Assembly (NCBI GenBank): GCA_030706015.1
Contig: JAUZPI010000002.1
Span: forward strand, 94,510 to 158,509
From: Bacillota bacterium
GTDB taxonomy: Bacteria; Bacillota; Clostridia; Clostridiales; Clostridiaceae
Length of the DNA stretch: 64,000 nt
Direction: 5' to 3'
Part shown: in pieces, positions 16,734 through 26,339 of the stretch
How the letters are laid out: every line of letters starts with the position of its first letter
Position numbering within the stretch: the stretch's first letter is position 1
Program-made: the position numbers and the translations under genes
The notes under the pieces: generated by a model
Told to the model about the DNA's origin: nothing
What the model saw: the letters and a program-made list of their open reading frames with translations, nothing else
Database searches by the model: none

Positions 16734-17675
16734 ATGCTTGTATTCGACATAAAGGATGGTTTTAAAGAAGTAGCAAAAGAAGATAGGGGATTAAATAAGA
16801 ACAATTTATGGTTTCTAATCAATGACAAAGGAATTGAAGCAGTTAAAGGAATTGTTTCTTTAGATGAACAGTTTGTAAAAGAATGTATGGAAGTAAAGCA
16901 ATCATCGAAAATAGGTTTTTTTGATAAATATATTTATATGCATTTTAGTGTTTTGGATTATAAGGACGAAAGAATTAAAGCGAAGGATTTAAATATATTT
17001 CTAAGTAAGGATTATATTATAACAGTCTTTGATGGAGAATTAGATTTAATTGATGAATTGGAAAGAGATATAAAAAATTCGAAGAATTGTTTTTTATTAA
17101 AGGACAATCCTCAAGCTTTTATAGTATTATACTATATCTTGGATAGAATGATTGTAAGGAATTATAGGATTATTTCGGAACTTGAAGCTAAAACTGATGC
17201 AATTGAAATAAAAATTTTAAAAAGTCCAAGGCAGGAACAAATTGATCAGCTTATTAACCTAAGAAGGCAGGTTTATATAATAAAAAAACATATCAATCCA
17301 CTTAGATATATAGGAGACAGCTTAATAAGTAATGATAATTCTGTAATAGAAAAGGATAGTCTGCATTATTTCACTAGTTTAAATAGTAAAATAGATAAAT
17401 TAATGCTCTATCTCGAAAGCTTAGTTCAAGATTTAGCATTAGTTAGAGAAGCTTTTGAATCTGAGACTGGTAATAAGACAAATGAGTTGATGAAGGTTTT
17501 TACAATGATCGCTACAATATTTCTTCCATTAAATCTTATAACAAGTATGTATGGTATGAATGTAAAGCATATACCCTTTACCAGAATGGATTATGGCTAC
17601 TATATTGTGGTTTTTATTATGGTAGTAGTAGCCATGTATTTAATATACCTATTTAAAAAGAAAAAATGGCTATGA
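16734..17675 (+). CDS. corA: CorA-family magnesium transporter
   Basis: A 313-residue protein with a soluble N-terminal domain rich in charged helices and two C-terminal membrane segments (~residues 250-270 and 287-305). The ion-channel signature YGMN is present between them (SMYGMNVKH). The protein ends in the basic tail FKKKKWL typical for CorA. It transports Mg2+ and possibly Co2+ or Ni2+. It is a separate small unit upstream of the aminopeptidase. Confidence 0.9.
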   Translation: MLVFDIKDGFKEVAKEDRGLNKNNLWFLINDKGIEAVKGIVSLDEQFVKECMEVKQSSKIGFFDKYIYMHFSVLDYKDERIKAKDLNIFLSKDYIITVFDGELDLIDELERDIKNSKNCFLLKDNPQAFIVLYYILDRMIVRNYRIISELEAKTDAIEIKILKSPRQEQIDQLINLRRQVYIIKKHINPLRYIGDSLISNDNSVIEKDSLHYFTSLNSKIDKLMLYLESLVQDLALVREAFESETGNKTNELMKVFTMIATIFLPLNLITSMYGMNVKHIPFTRMDYGYYIVVFIMVVVAMYLIYLFKKKKWL

Positions 17676-17719
17676 AATTATTAGTCAATTTGATAAGATA
17701 TTTATAGGAGGATATAGAA

Positions 17720-19138
17720 ATGACGGAAGAAGCTAATAAAACTGAGAAATTTGGGAAGGAATATGAATATGCATGGAATAAATATAATGAAAAAGAGTTG
17801 GATAAGGTATTCCAATTATCCAAAAGATACATTGATTTTATTTCAAAGTGCAAGACTGAGAGAGAATGCGTAAAAGAATGTATAGCTCAGGCTGAAAAGC
17901 AAGGCTTTAAGGATTTGCAGGCTATATTAGATAAGGGTGGAAAATTAAAAGCTGGAGATAAGGTTTATGCTAACAATATGGATAAAGCTTTGGCTTTATT
18001 TGTAATTGGAAGTGACAAACTTGAAAAAGGTATGAGGATTTTAGGTGCGCATATCGATTCTCCAAGGCTAGACTTAAAGCAAAATCCTTTGTATGAAGAT
18101 ACAGAGCTTGCAATGCTTGAGACTCATTATTACGGTGGAATAAAAAAATACCAATGGGTAACAATTCCTCTTTCTATTCATGGAGTTGTAGTTAAGAAGA
18201 GTGGAGAAAGAGTAGATGTTGTTATTGGAGAGGACGATTCTGATCCAGTTATAGGAATATCTGATCTACTTATACACTTATCTGCTGATCAGCTTCAAAA
18301 GAAATTATCTGAGGGAATAGAGGGAGAAAACCTAAATATTTTAGTTGGAAGCATGCCAATAGAAGATAAGAAAGCTAAAAATAGAGTTAAACAAAATATT
18401 CTTAAGCTTTTAAATGAAAAGTATGGAATTATTGAAGAAGATTTTGTTTCAGCCGAATTAGAGGTAGTTCCTGCAGGCAGGGCAAGAGACTATGGTTTTG
18501 ACAGGAGTATGGTAATGGGATATGGACATGACGATAGAATATGTGCCTATACTTCCTTTGAAGCCCTTTTAGAAGTAAAAAATCCTGATAAGACCTGTGT
18601 GGCATTATTAGTGGATAAAGAAGAAATAGGAAGTGTTGGCGCAACTGGTATGCATTCTAAATTTTTCGAAAACACAGTGGCAGAAATTATGAATTTAGCT
18701 GAAACTTTTAATGAGTTAAAGCTTAGAAGATGCCTTGCTAACTCAAAGATGCTTTCTTCAGATGTAACTGCAGCCTTTGATCCTAATTATCCAAGTGTAA
18801 TGGAAAAGAAGAATTCAGCTTATTTTGGAAAAGGTATAGTATTCTGCAAGTATACTGGTGCTAAAGGTAAGTCTGGAAGTAATGATGCTAATGCAGAATA
18901 TATTGCTGAAATAAGAGCAATTATGGATAAGCATAATGTAACCTGGCAAACGGCAGAACTTGGCAAGGTTGATCAAGGCGGCGGCGGAACTATTGCGTAT
19001 ATATTAGCCCAATACGGAATGAGGGTTATAGATTGCGGAATAGCCCTTCAAAATATGCATGCTCCATATGAAGTGGCTAGTAAAGCAGACATATATGAAA
19101 CCATGAGAGGATATCATGCATTCTTATTAGACGCATAA
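17720..19138 (+). CDS. M18-family aminopeptidase
   Basis: A 472-residue zinc aminopeptidase of the M18 family. Metal-binding motifs are GAHIDSPRLD, DKEEIGSVGATG and the C-terminal HAPYEVASKADIYE. The catalytic Glu pair is in DKEEIGS. AGGAGG precedes the ATG. Its last 26 codons lie inside the left 95-bp att repeat, so integration of the mobile element kept the protein unchanged: the incoming DNA carries the same 3' end. The original terminator now lies 30.7 kb away after attR. Confidence 0.93.
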   Translation: MTEEANKTEKFGKEYEYAWNKYNEKELDKVFQLSKRYIDFISKCKTERECVKECIAQAEKQGFKDLQAILDKGGKLKAGDKVYANNMDKALALFVIGSDKLEKGMRILGAHIDSPRLDLKQNPLYEDTELAMLETHYYGGIKKYQWVTIPLSIHGVVVKKSGERVDVVIGEDDSDPVIGISDLLIHLSADQLQKKLSEGIEGENLNILVGSMPIEDKKAKNRVKQNILKLLNEKYGIIEEDFVSAELEVVPAGRARDYGFDRSMVMGYGHDDRICAYTSFEALLEVKNPDKTCVALLVDKEEIGSVGATGMHSKFFENTVAEIMNLAETFNELKLRRCLANSKMLSSDVTAAFDPNYPSVMEKKNSAYFGKGIVFCKYTGAKGKSGSNDANAEYIAEIRAIMDKHNVTWQTAELGKVDQGGGGTIAYILAQYGMRVIDCGIALQNMHAPYEVASKADIYETMRGYHAFLLDA

Positions 19139-19154
19139 GATAAAAAGGCATGTT
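19060..19154. repeat. attL: left 95-bp direct repeat
   Basis: Bases 19,060-19,154 are identical to 49,755-49,849. The repeat spans the last codons of the aminopeptidase, its stop and the start of its terminator (AAAAAGGCATGTT). It defines the left edge of the integrated element. Confidence 0.95.
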
Positions 19155-19276
19155 GCCTGATATGACTGGGTTTCAGGCATATTATAAGATGAAATAATAT
19201 ATTAAATGAATACATGATATTTTAATATAAAAAGGCATGTAATTTCCCTTATTGAAGGATTTAGGAGGGGAGTTGC

Positions 19277-20218
19277 ATGCCTTGTTTGCGTTTAAAAAAG
19301 AGAGATAATCAAGAAAAAACAATTAAAGAACTATTTGATGAATTTTTACTTAATTTAAAATCTAATCAAAGAAGTCGTTGGACGATAAAAACTTATACAG
19401 AAAAAATTAATAGTTTCCTTAGATATGTTCCTAGTGGCACTTTATGTAAGGATATTACCCAAAAGACAATAGAAAATTATATGCAAGAATTATTAAAAAC
19501 AAATAGGGAAACCAGTGTTAATACACACCTTACTCACTTAAAGACTATTTTTAATTACGCTACAGAAAAAGGCTATATGAAGCAAATAAAAATAAACAAA
19601 ATATCAGCACAAGAGAAACAAAAAAGGGTATATAGCAAAGAAGATTTAGAAGAATTACTTCGTGAAGAGCCAAGGGAGTCTTTTATGAGATATCAAGCAA
19701 GAATTATAATTGCAACATTTGTTTCTACAGGATTAAGACTTTCAGAATTAATATCATTACAAGTTAGAGATATAGATTTTAATAATCTTATTATCTACAG
19801 TAGACACACAAAAACAAAGAAAAATAGGCTATTACCAATTTCAACTTCATTAAAAGTTTTATTAATCGAATGGTTGACTTATAGAAAATATGAGAACGAA
19901 GAAGATACATTGTTTTGTAATAGCTATGCAAAGCCATTGAATACAAACACATTACAGACCCTAATAAGAAGATATTGTATCCATAAAAAAGTTGGTGATA
20001 AGAGTATTCATCAATTTAGAAGAACATTTATTACCCATGCAGTTAATAAAAACGTAGATATTATTTCATTAAGCCGAATCACAGGTCACACAAATTTGAA
20101 AACATTAAATAAGTATTATGTGAACGATGCTGAAAGAGTAGCTTCTTTAGCAGATAGAGTTAGTATTCTAGAAAGTATTGACCTATGTATTAACAGAAAG
20201 AGAAGAATTAGAAAATAA
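19277..20218 (+). CDS. Tyrosine-type site-specific integrase
   Basis: Catalyses integration and excision of the element at the aminopeptidase att site. An N-terminal core-binding SAM-like domain spans residues ~15-105. The catalytic set is visible: Arg154 in TGLRLSEL, Lys in HTKTKKNRLLPI, His245 and Arg248 in HQFRRTF, His271 in TGHTNLKT and Tyr280 in NKYY. Length 313 residues. AGGAGGGG precedes the ATG. The start codon region (GCATGCCTT) is an inverted copy of the att core AAGGCATG, hinting at self-regulation by the integrase. Confidence 0.93.
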   Translation: MPCLRLKKRDNQEKTIKELFDEFLLNLKSNQRSRWTIKTYTEKINSFLRYVPSGTLCKDITQKTIENYMQELLKTNRETSVNTHLTHLKTIFNYATEKGYMKQIKINKISAQEKQKRVYSKEDLEELLREEPRESFMRYQARIIIATFVSTGLRLSELISLQVRDIDFNNLIIYSRHTKTKKNRLLPISTSLKVLLIEWLTYRKYENEEDTLFCNSYAKPLNTNTLQTLIRRYCIHKKVGDKSIHQFRRTFITHAVNKNVDIISLSRITGHTNLKTLNKYYVNDAERVASLADRVSILESIDLCINRKRRIRK

Positions 20219-20923
20219 TTAAAATTTAGATAAAAAAATAAGCTACTGCACTACCAATGCATTAGCTTACTGAAAAATTAAATATTGTTTAATGAAACTT
20301 TTACAATTCCCACTAAAAAATATTAACCTCGACAGTTAATATTTTATCAAAAAAAGTGAGAATTGTAAAGGTCTAGTTTCCTATTGCCTAAAATAATTTG
20401 TATAAAATTAACAATAGGTCACTTGCTTTAGCACTCCAGCAAGCAAAATAATGGAGTGGTGTGGATGAGCTAATGCAAAAAATCATCTAGGATATAATTC
20501 TGTTCTGTTATTTAGAATTATACCCTTGAAACGGGTTCTAGTGACCGTTTAAAAATTACTAGGGGTGGTACGTTCGGATAGAAATATCGGCTTTAATGTA
20601 GCTTTTTTTATAGCACTTTGTGGGCGAACAGCAAAGTAAAAACATTAAAACAATAACAGTACACAAGACAAGGAAACTTCATCATATACCAAACATTTAA
20701 TGTGTAAGATTTGCCCAAAATCACAGGGCAAACTACGTCAAAGTTGCTTATCATTCCCAAACATTCACATAGCATCAATCCAAAGTCAAGAGAAAAGTTG
20801 AAAAAATATACAAAACTCAGTTTTATATAGAAACCCAATTAAAAGGAGAGTAACATTAGCAAGACCAAGGTTAGACTTACATATAACAAAAGTTATATGA
20901 ATAATTAAAAGAGGTGTTGTAGA
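20219..20923. other. Hairpin-dense noncoding region (origin or structured RNA)
   Basis: No credible gene in 705 bases. Hairpins occur in series: a long imperfect stem (GAAACTTTTACAATTCCCACT region 20,294-20,314 with 20,355-20,379) enclosing ATATTAAC/GTTAATAT; CCTATTG/CAATAGG (20,380-20,417); CTTGC/GCAAG; TATAATTCT/AGAATTATA (20,494-20,521); and AAACGG/CCGTTT. The density just downstream of the integrase and upstream of the FtsK/relaxation genes suits an oriT, a replication origin or a structured RNA of the integrase-associated kind (raiA has been described in such places). Confidence 0.5.
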
Positions 20924-21298
20924 ATGTTACAGAAGATAATCAGGTTTTTCATAAACAGCAAGAAAACCAGACAGTCATTGTATGCAGAGGATATTATTTA
21001 CAGGAGAGAAGTATATCCTTTTTATGTTTCAACCAGTAATGCATTTAGGTATTGTATGCAGAACAGGTTGTTGAAAAGGAAAGATATACTAGAGTTAAAG
21101 GATATGTTAAACGGGTGTATAAATCAGAAAGACTATAGATTTGAGAAATATAAAAATGATGCACATGAAATCTATAGTAAGCTAAAAAGCACTAGCATAA
21201 CAAAAAATGAGATGCTAATGCTTAATGACTATCTACAGCAATTCGTAGTAGAAATTCCACAACTCAAGATGGTAGGACATCTATGGGTTGCAAAGTAA
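20924..21298 (+). CDS. Hypothetical protein of the mobilisation module
   Basis: A 124-residue basic protein, predicted helical, with no membrane segment and no family I recognise. AGAGGTG lies ahead of the ATG. It is the first gene of a same-strand series leading to the FtsK-like ATPase and the replication-relaxation protein, so a role in DNA processing or transfer is possible but unproven. Confidence 0.6.
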   Translation: MLQKIIRFFINSKKTRQSLYAEDIIYRREVYPFYVSTSNAFRYCMQNRLLKRKDILELKDMLNGCINQKDYRFEKYKNDAHEIYSKLKSTSITKNEMLMLNDYLQQFVVEIPQLKMVGHLWVAK

Positions 21299-21431
21299 GA
21301 AAATCATAACTTACTTAAAACTAGAGTTAGAGAATATTTTATAAGGTAAACTACCATATTTACTTGTATTCTCTTTCTCTTTATCCCTTTTAATATTTTA
21401 ACCATATAGTAATAAAATATTCGGAGGTAAT

Positions 21432-21575
21432 ATGGATTTATTTGTGGTGGATAAAATAATTCTAAGTGCTGTATTAGCATTAACTTGGGATAAAATATGT
21501 TTGCTTGCACTAGGCGGCATGATATTAGTCTACGGGTTCTTTGGAAGTAAGGAAAAGAAGAGGATAAAGAAATGA
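21432..21575 (+). CDS. Small membrane protein upstream of FtsK-like gene
   Basis: A 47-residue protein with one hydrophobic segment (about residues 10-36, ending MILVYGFFG) and a basic tail KEKKRIKK. CGGAGG precedes the ATG. Its stop overlaps the next start in ATGA, so it is translationally coupled with the FtsK-like ATPase and may anchor it to the membrane. Confidence 0.65.
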   Translation: MDLFVVDKIILSAVLALTWDKICLLALGGMILVYGFFGSKEKKRIKK

Positions 21576-22951
21576 TAACAGAAATGGCATTGATGGGATT
21601 TGGATGTTATGCATACAATAAATATAAAAACAGAGAAACTATAAAGATTAAAAAGACTTTTAATGATCTTATGCAAGACAATAACCTTAGCTATAAAATA
21701 ATTGATATCACTAAAAATGATAGCGGATTTACGCTGGTTGTTAGCCTTTACGGTTGTGGCTATGAGAAACTAGAATCCTTAAAAGATTTACTCCAGTCCA
21801 CCTTTGGAGCTTTGATAGAAATAAAACAAAATCCTAATCTTAAGACAGCAACTTTAGAAATTATAACAACTCAATTATCAGATAACTATAAATTTAAACC
21901 AATACCAGTAAGACCTTGGGAGCTTTATGTGGGAAAAACTTACACAATGAAAGATGTAATTCTAAACATGAAAGACTTGCCTCATGTTCTCTATAGTGGA
22001 ATCAATTCTAGTGGTAAAACTTATTGTGTTTTTACTGCAATCCTAAATCTAATTCAGTATAATTCTGAGAGAGATGTGGAAGTATTTCTTTCGCAAGTTT
22101 CTGCGAAGAAGGATTTGAGAAAATTCAAAGACCTTCAGCATTGCAGAGGATACGCAGATAATTTAAAAGAAGCATATCAAATGTTTCAATATTTATATCA
22201 TGTAATGCTTAAACGTATTAATATGTTCAACAGTATTAAAGAGCGTTTTGTAGATGATATTTATGAGTGGAATGCAAATTATCCTCAGAAAAAAATGAGG
22301 ATTATATACTTGATTATGGATGAATTTACAGCGTATATGCCAGACAGTTTAGATACTGAGGAAGAAAAGGAAATTAAACAAAGGTGTTTAGACTTGCTAG
22401 TTAAATTAATACAGCAAAGTCGTTGCTGCGGAATGTACATGGTTACTTCACTTCAGCGTCCAGACCGTGAATCTCTTCCAGCTAGGTTAAAAGCACAATT
22501 TAACTGTAAAATTAGTTTCAAACAACCCAATATAGCTTCAAGCTTAACGGTTACAGATAGTGATGCTGCATTTCATATAAAAGCCAAAAGAGAAGCAATA
22601 GTAAATGCAGACAAGGAATATCTCATTAAAACTCTTTATTTAGATAACAAGATGCTACAAACATATTTATTAAAAAATATAGATAAATCTCATAGTAATT
22701 ATTGTAAAATTAAGGATGCAAATAATCTTAATCCTAAAACTCAAAATCAATATAATGTGGCAGATACAGATAATCTTAATCTGAAAAATAATCTGTCAAG
22801 TTTGAATAATTCTAACTTGCTTGAGTCAGATAATCTTACTGGAGTAAATATAAAAAAATCAGATGGAAATAATTTCGTTTTGCTTGATACAAATAATCTT
22901 AATCAAGCAAAATATAAAAAGACAAAAAGTAAGGTGAAACTAAAAAAATGA
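21572..22951 (+). CDS. FtsK/SpoIIIE-type DNA-pumping ATPase (coupling protein-like)
   Basis: A 459-residue P-loop ATPase with Walker A GINSSGKT (residues 143-150) and Walker B YLIMDEF (Asp250, Glu251). QQSRCCGMYMVTSLQRPD further down matches the conserved C-terminal motif of FtsK/TcpA-type proteins. In mobile elements of Firmicutes such proteins bring DNA to the membrane during transfer. The C-terminal ~80 residues are an Asn/Leu-rich low-complexity tail with repeats of the type NNLN. It overlaps the replication-relaxation gene by 4 bases. Confidence 0.85.
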   Translation: MITEMALMGFGCYAYNKYKNRETIKIKKTFNDLMQDNNLSYKIIDITKNDSGFTLVVSLYGCGYEKLESLKDLLQSTFGALIEIKQNPNLKTATLEIITTQLSDNYKFKPIPVRPWELYVGKTYTMKDVILNMKDLPHVLYSGINSSGKTYCVFTAILNLIQYNSERDVEVFLSQVSAKKDLRKFKDLQHCRGYADNLKEAYQMFQYLYHVMLKRINMFNSIKERFVDDIYEWNANYPQKKMRIIYLIMDEFTAYMPDSLDTEEEKEIKQRCLDLLVKLIQQSRCCGMYMVTSLQRPDRESLPARLKAQFNCKISFKQPNIASSLTVTDSDAAFHIKAKREAIVNADKEYLIKTLYLDNKMLQTYLLKNIDKSHSNYCKIKDANNLNPKTQNQYNVADTDNLNLKNNLSSLNNSNLLESDNLTGVNIKKSDGNNFVLLDTNNLNQAKYKKTKSKVKLKK

Positions 22952-23544
22952 TACTTACCAAAAGAGATATTTCTATTTTAAAATTTGTTGAACAATATGG
23001 GAGCATAAGTATCAATCAATGCAGTAAGATATTTTTCTCAGAAAATAAATATGCATATTATCAAGCCAGACGAAGATTAAAGCTGTTGCAGAATTGGAAA
23101 CACCTTAATAGATACAGGAGGGATATGAGAAGTGAAACTATTTACTATATAGATAAAAAGTTAAGTTACCACAGTCTCAAGGTATTAGATGTACTAGCAG
23201 AGTTAATTTCATTAGGGGCTAAGATAAAGAATTTTATGCAGGAGTACACTATTCATACAGAAAATAAGGACTATCGAGTTGATGCTCTAGCAGAATTTAT
23301 TTTTAAGGATTACTGGTATACCATGATTATAGAAGTGGACATGAGTAATTTTACAAGTAGCAAAAAACTATTTGCTATAAACAATTCTCAGCATTTTCAA
23401 GAGAAATATAAAAATACGGGAGAAGACATATTCCCATCTGTTTTAATAATACGGCAGGTTATTCCTATTAATCCCTATCATACAGAGTTATTCGATATAC
23501 ATTATTCAGATTTTACTCTATCTACACTTAGACAGGTATTTTAA
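22948..23544 (+). CDS. Replication-relaxation family protein
   Basis: A 198-residue protein whose N-terminal ~70 residues (MILTKRDISILKFVEQYGSI) form the winged-helix expected of the replication-relaxation family, which is linked to relaxation and nicking of plasmid or ICE DNA. The middle (YRVDALAEFIF...MIIEVDMSN) has the beta strand-rich pattern with Asp and Glu residues seen in that family's C-terminal part. It overlaps the FtsK-like gene by 4 bases, indicating a DNA-mobilisation pair. A terminator follows directly. Confidence 0.75.
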   Translation: MILTKRDISILKFVEQYGSISINQCSKIFFSENKYAYYQARRRLKLLQNWKHLNRYRRDMRSETIYYIDKKLSYHSLKVLDVLAELISLGAKIKNFMQEYTIHTENKDYRVDALAEFIFKDYWYTMIIEVDMSNFTSSKKLFAINNSQHFQEKYKNTGEDIFPSVLIIRQVIPINPYHTELFDIHYSDFTLSTLRQVF

Positions 23545-23562
23545 TATACTTGTCTTTTTTAT
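23532..23562 (+). terminator. Terminator of the mobilisation operon
   Basis: Stem AGACAGGTAT / ATATACTTGTCT overlapping the stop region, followed by a T-run. Confidence 0.7.
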
Positions 23563-24050
23563 TCTATATTATTTATATCCTACTATTCGTATATGATTAC
23601 TTATAATAAATTAGTAGTCTTGTATTTTTTATTTCTAGGAAAATAACTAATTACTAATAACATTTCTTATTACTATAGCTGATTAAAAATGGCTTAAATA
23701 AAGGTATAACGTGATATGATATGTAACGGTTATATGGTTATGTTTGATAGTTATATTTGAAGGGTATAATTTAAACTACCCCATATTAGAGGGGATTGGT
23801 TTTCCAACAGCGACAGCCATCTATAACTTTGTCGCTATTATTTAAATGAGGGCAAAATGATAACGGGTGTGGAGCATACCTGTTTGCGATTAGTAAAATG
23901 CTATAATTGAGAAGCATATAAAACAAAGGATATGTCATCACCTCATTATGAGTATCGACATGTCCTTTTGAATTAGTCTAAAATAATAAGTTTGTGTATT
24001 AAATTTAATAGCTTTTATTAAAAGGGAAAAATTATGTATATACTGCTAAA
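23563..24050. other. Intergenic region, ~490 bases
   Basis: No gene seen. Contains a shared 18-base motif AATGGCTTAAATAAAGG (about 23,686) that recurs nearly unchanged at about 45,109, and a hairpin AAGGATATGTC / GACATGTCCTT (23,928-23,971) followed by TTTT that probably ends transcription. Confidence 0.45.
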
Positions 24051-25247
24051 TTAATTTACAATATCTAAGGAATTCAAATCAAATAGACATTCAATACCAC
24101 CATAACCATATTCCCAATTTTTATAGACAAATGCATGTACTTTATTTAAGTACTTATCATCATAATTGAATGCAATAACTTTAGTGTTAGATGGGATATC
24201 TACCCATTTGCCGTCGGCAGTTGAGACTTTAGAGCCTTTTCCATTATATATAGTCATAACTGGGTGAGTAAGTAATGCAGTTTTTAAATCAATTTGATTA
24301 TAGTCTTCTTTTAAAACAAAATTATATGGATTAATCCATACCTGCCTTTTTTGTGAATCGAGTGTTTCTACCAACATAGCACCATCACTACCCATTAGGC
24401 CGCCATCATGTGCGGTAACATCTTTTGTATCTAAAACTTTAACTTTTGTTTTATCTAGAATAGAATCATTGATTTTCTCCCATGTATGATCTCCAATCTG
24501 TTTTTCCACAGGAACTTTCCAAGGCTCAGATGGGAATTTTTTCTCATATTCAGACAAATCAGAGAGATTATTTTGTGTTACTACTATATATCCAACATGT
24601 CCTTTTAATGTATGATTAACCCACGGATTAGTAGAAAAATCATATCCATCTTTATTAGGGTCGCCGTTAGGTATTGTAGTATCAGGTTTTTCATCATCTG
24701 AAGTATCAATTTGTTGTGAAGTCGGACTCTGCACTGAACTTGTTTCTTTTACTTCTGATGTTGCTAAAATCTTATCTACTTTATTACAATATTCACTTAG
24801 AAGTTTCTTATCATCTCCACTGGTATCTTCGATTTTACAATTATCTAGCTCCCAGTTACAGCGGAATAAATTTGATGTTACAACCCCAGAGATAGTAACA
24901 ATGCTTCCTACTGGGAAGTTTTTTTCATCCAAAATAGAATTAAACCTAGCCTCAATTGTACTATTATTTTTAGTTCCAAATTCAAGTGTATATTTTGAGT
25001 TATTTGAGCTGTCACCATCTGGGGTTCTATAGACTAACCTAACATACCCAGTCCATTTTACATAATGTTCTTTGAATTTTGAAAAAGTTTCTTCTGTTTT
25101 CTTTTGGTCTGACTCAATTGAATCTAGTATACTTGTTGAAATAAAATTCCTTGCTAGAATATTATAACAGATTGATATAATTATAATAATAACAAGGAAT
25201 CCTAAATAATGTGGTTTCAATTTTATTTTTTTCTTCTGTAATTTCAT
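24051..25247 (-). CDS. Membrane-anchored protein with OB-fold-like domain
   Basis: A 398-residue protein with one N-terminal membrane anchor (residues ~13-32, GFLVIIIIISICYNILA) and an extracellular remainder. Residues ~60-150 carry the pattern FPVGSIVTISGVVTS, like the tRNA_anti/OB-fold domains of bacterial surface proteins. A Ser/Thr/Pro-rich linker precedes a C-terminal ~200-residue domain I do not recognise. AAAGGAGG precedes the ATG. It is cotranscribed with or follows the NlpC/P60-like gene on the minus strand. Role unknown. Confidence 0.65.
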   Translation of the reverse strand: MKLQKKKIKLKPHYLGFLVIIIIISICYNILARNFISTSILDSIESDQKKTEETFSKFKEHYVKWTGYVRLVYRTPDGDSSNNSKYTLEFGTKNNSTIEARFNSILDEKNFPVGSIVTISGVVTSNLFRCNWELDNCKIEDTSGDDKKLLSEYCNKVDKILATSEVKETSSVQSPTSQQIDTSDDEKPDTTIPNGDPNKDGYDFSTNPWVNHTLKGHVGYIVVTQNNLSDLSEYEKKFPSEPWKVPVEKQIGDHTWEKINDSILDKTKVKVLDTKDVTAHDGGLMGSDGAMLVETLDSQKRQVWINPYNFVLKEDYNQIDLKTALLTHPVMTIYNGKGSKVSTADGKWVDIPSNTKVIAFNYDDKYLNKVHAFVYKNWEYGYGGIECLFDLNSLDIVN

Positions 25248-25378
25248 AATTACCTCCTTTGTACCATGGGTATATGTGACATTATATCATAATAAAATGA
25301 GTCATGTTTAAAGAATCAAGAACGTATCAATACTTCAGTCAAGAGGTGATGACATGTCTTTTTATTATCTTTAAGCTG

Positions 25379-26173
25379 TTAACTATTTACTATTAGCCTA
25401 ATAGGGATGTACCCTTCACTAATTAATTTACTTTTTGATCTTATATCCTTTCTAGCAACTGGAATAGGCTCGAAAGGTATAATTGTTGGAATATTTTGCT
25501 CATATACATTTAAGTTATCACTATTTTTCTTGTCGCAATCTATATATAACATAATATGTCCGTTACCTTTTCCATCATCTAAAAGTAATGCATCTGCTGA
25601 TTGAAGTTCATTCCAAGATTCCTTCTCAATACTTTTCCCATCTATTTTAGTTCCGTTCTTTAGGGCATTATAAAGTGAAAGTGTAGTTTGTCTAGGTATA
25701 TCCCATGCTGCACTAACAAATCCAGAGCAGTCATTGCCGTATAAAGTATCGCTATTATTAATTTTAGATAAAAAATCATCTGGAGACCTAACCTGGTATG
25801 AGTCCATACTATAAGGAACTCCATAATATGTTTTTCCTTTTATAAAAATAAACATACCTTTTTTATCTATTAAATTATATTTTGGAATCCATTTAACTTC
25901 GGTCATTGCAACAGCTCTTGTAAGTACAGCTTTTATAAAGGTGCTTGAAGTATTAGTATTTTTTAAATTAGAACCAGAGGAATTAGATTTATCATAGTAA
26001 GTTATATCACTTTGACTTAGGGAAAATGGTTTAATATCATCTGAATTGTTTAAGTTTGTATTTTGCATATTGGGGTTATGAACTGGAGCAAATACAATAA
26101 ATAGAAATAGGACTAAAAAAAATGATAAAAATGTACCTAAAACCACCTTAACAACTTTAAATATATATTTCAT
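25379..26173 (-). CDS. NlpC/P60-like membrane-anchored cell wall hydrolase
   Basis: A 264-residue protein with an N-terminal membrane anchor (LGTFLSFFLVLFLFIVFAP) and an extracytoplasmic catalytic domain. The nucleophile Cys is in YGNDCSGFVSAAW and the catalytic His in GNGHIMLYI, the spacing of NlpC/P60 peptidases. Such enzymes cut peptidoglycan and in conjugative elements open the wall locally; here no secretion system is seen, so the role is open. The start at 26,173 (ATG) is preferred over GTGs at 26,185 or upstream, but the ribosome binding site is weak. Confidence 0.75.
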   Translation of the reverse strand: MKYIFKVVKVVLGTFLSFFLVLFLFIVFAPVHNPNMQNTNLNNSDDIKPFSLSQSDITYYDKSNSSGSNLKNTNTSSTFIKAVLTRAVAMTEVKWIPKYNLIDKKGMFIFIKGKTYYGVPYSMDSYQVRSPDDFLSKINNSDTLYGNDCSGFVSAAWDIPRQTTLSLYNALKNGTKIDGKSIEKESWNELQSADALLLDDGKGNGHIMLYIDCDKKNSDNLNVYEQNIPTIIPFEPIPVARKDIRSKSKLISEGYIPIRLIVNS

Positions 26174-26339
26174 AAACTTCACCACTTTAAAAAGATATAT
26201 TACAATGACTATTCCAATGATGTGTACAGTATTCCTTTCCTAGATTTTAACAAATTGTTAAAGTGCTATTAATATGAAGGTAATCAATGGAAAGCATAGA
26301 ATAATATAATCAAATAGAAAAAACTGGGGAGTGAACTTT

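Noticed and set aside
20608..20838. Minus-strand 76-codon frame in the hairpin-rich region
   Set aside because: No ribosome binding site, odd Cys/Phe-rich composition, and overlap with strong hairpins; treated as chance.
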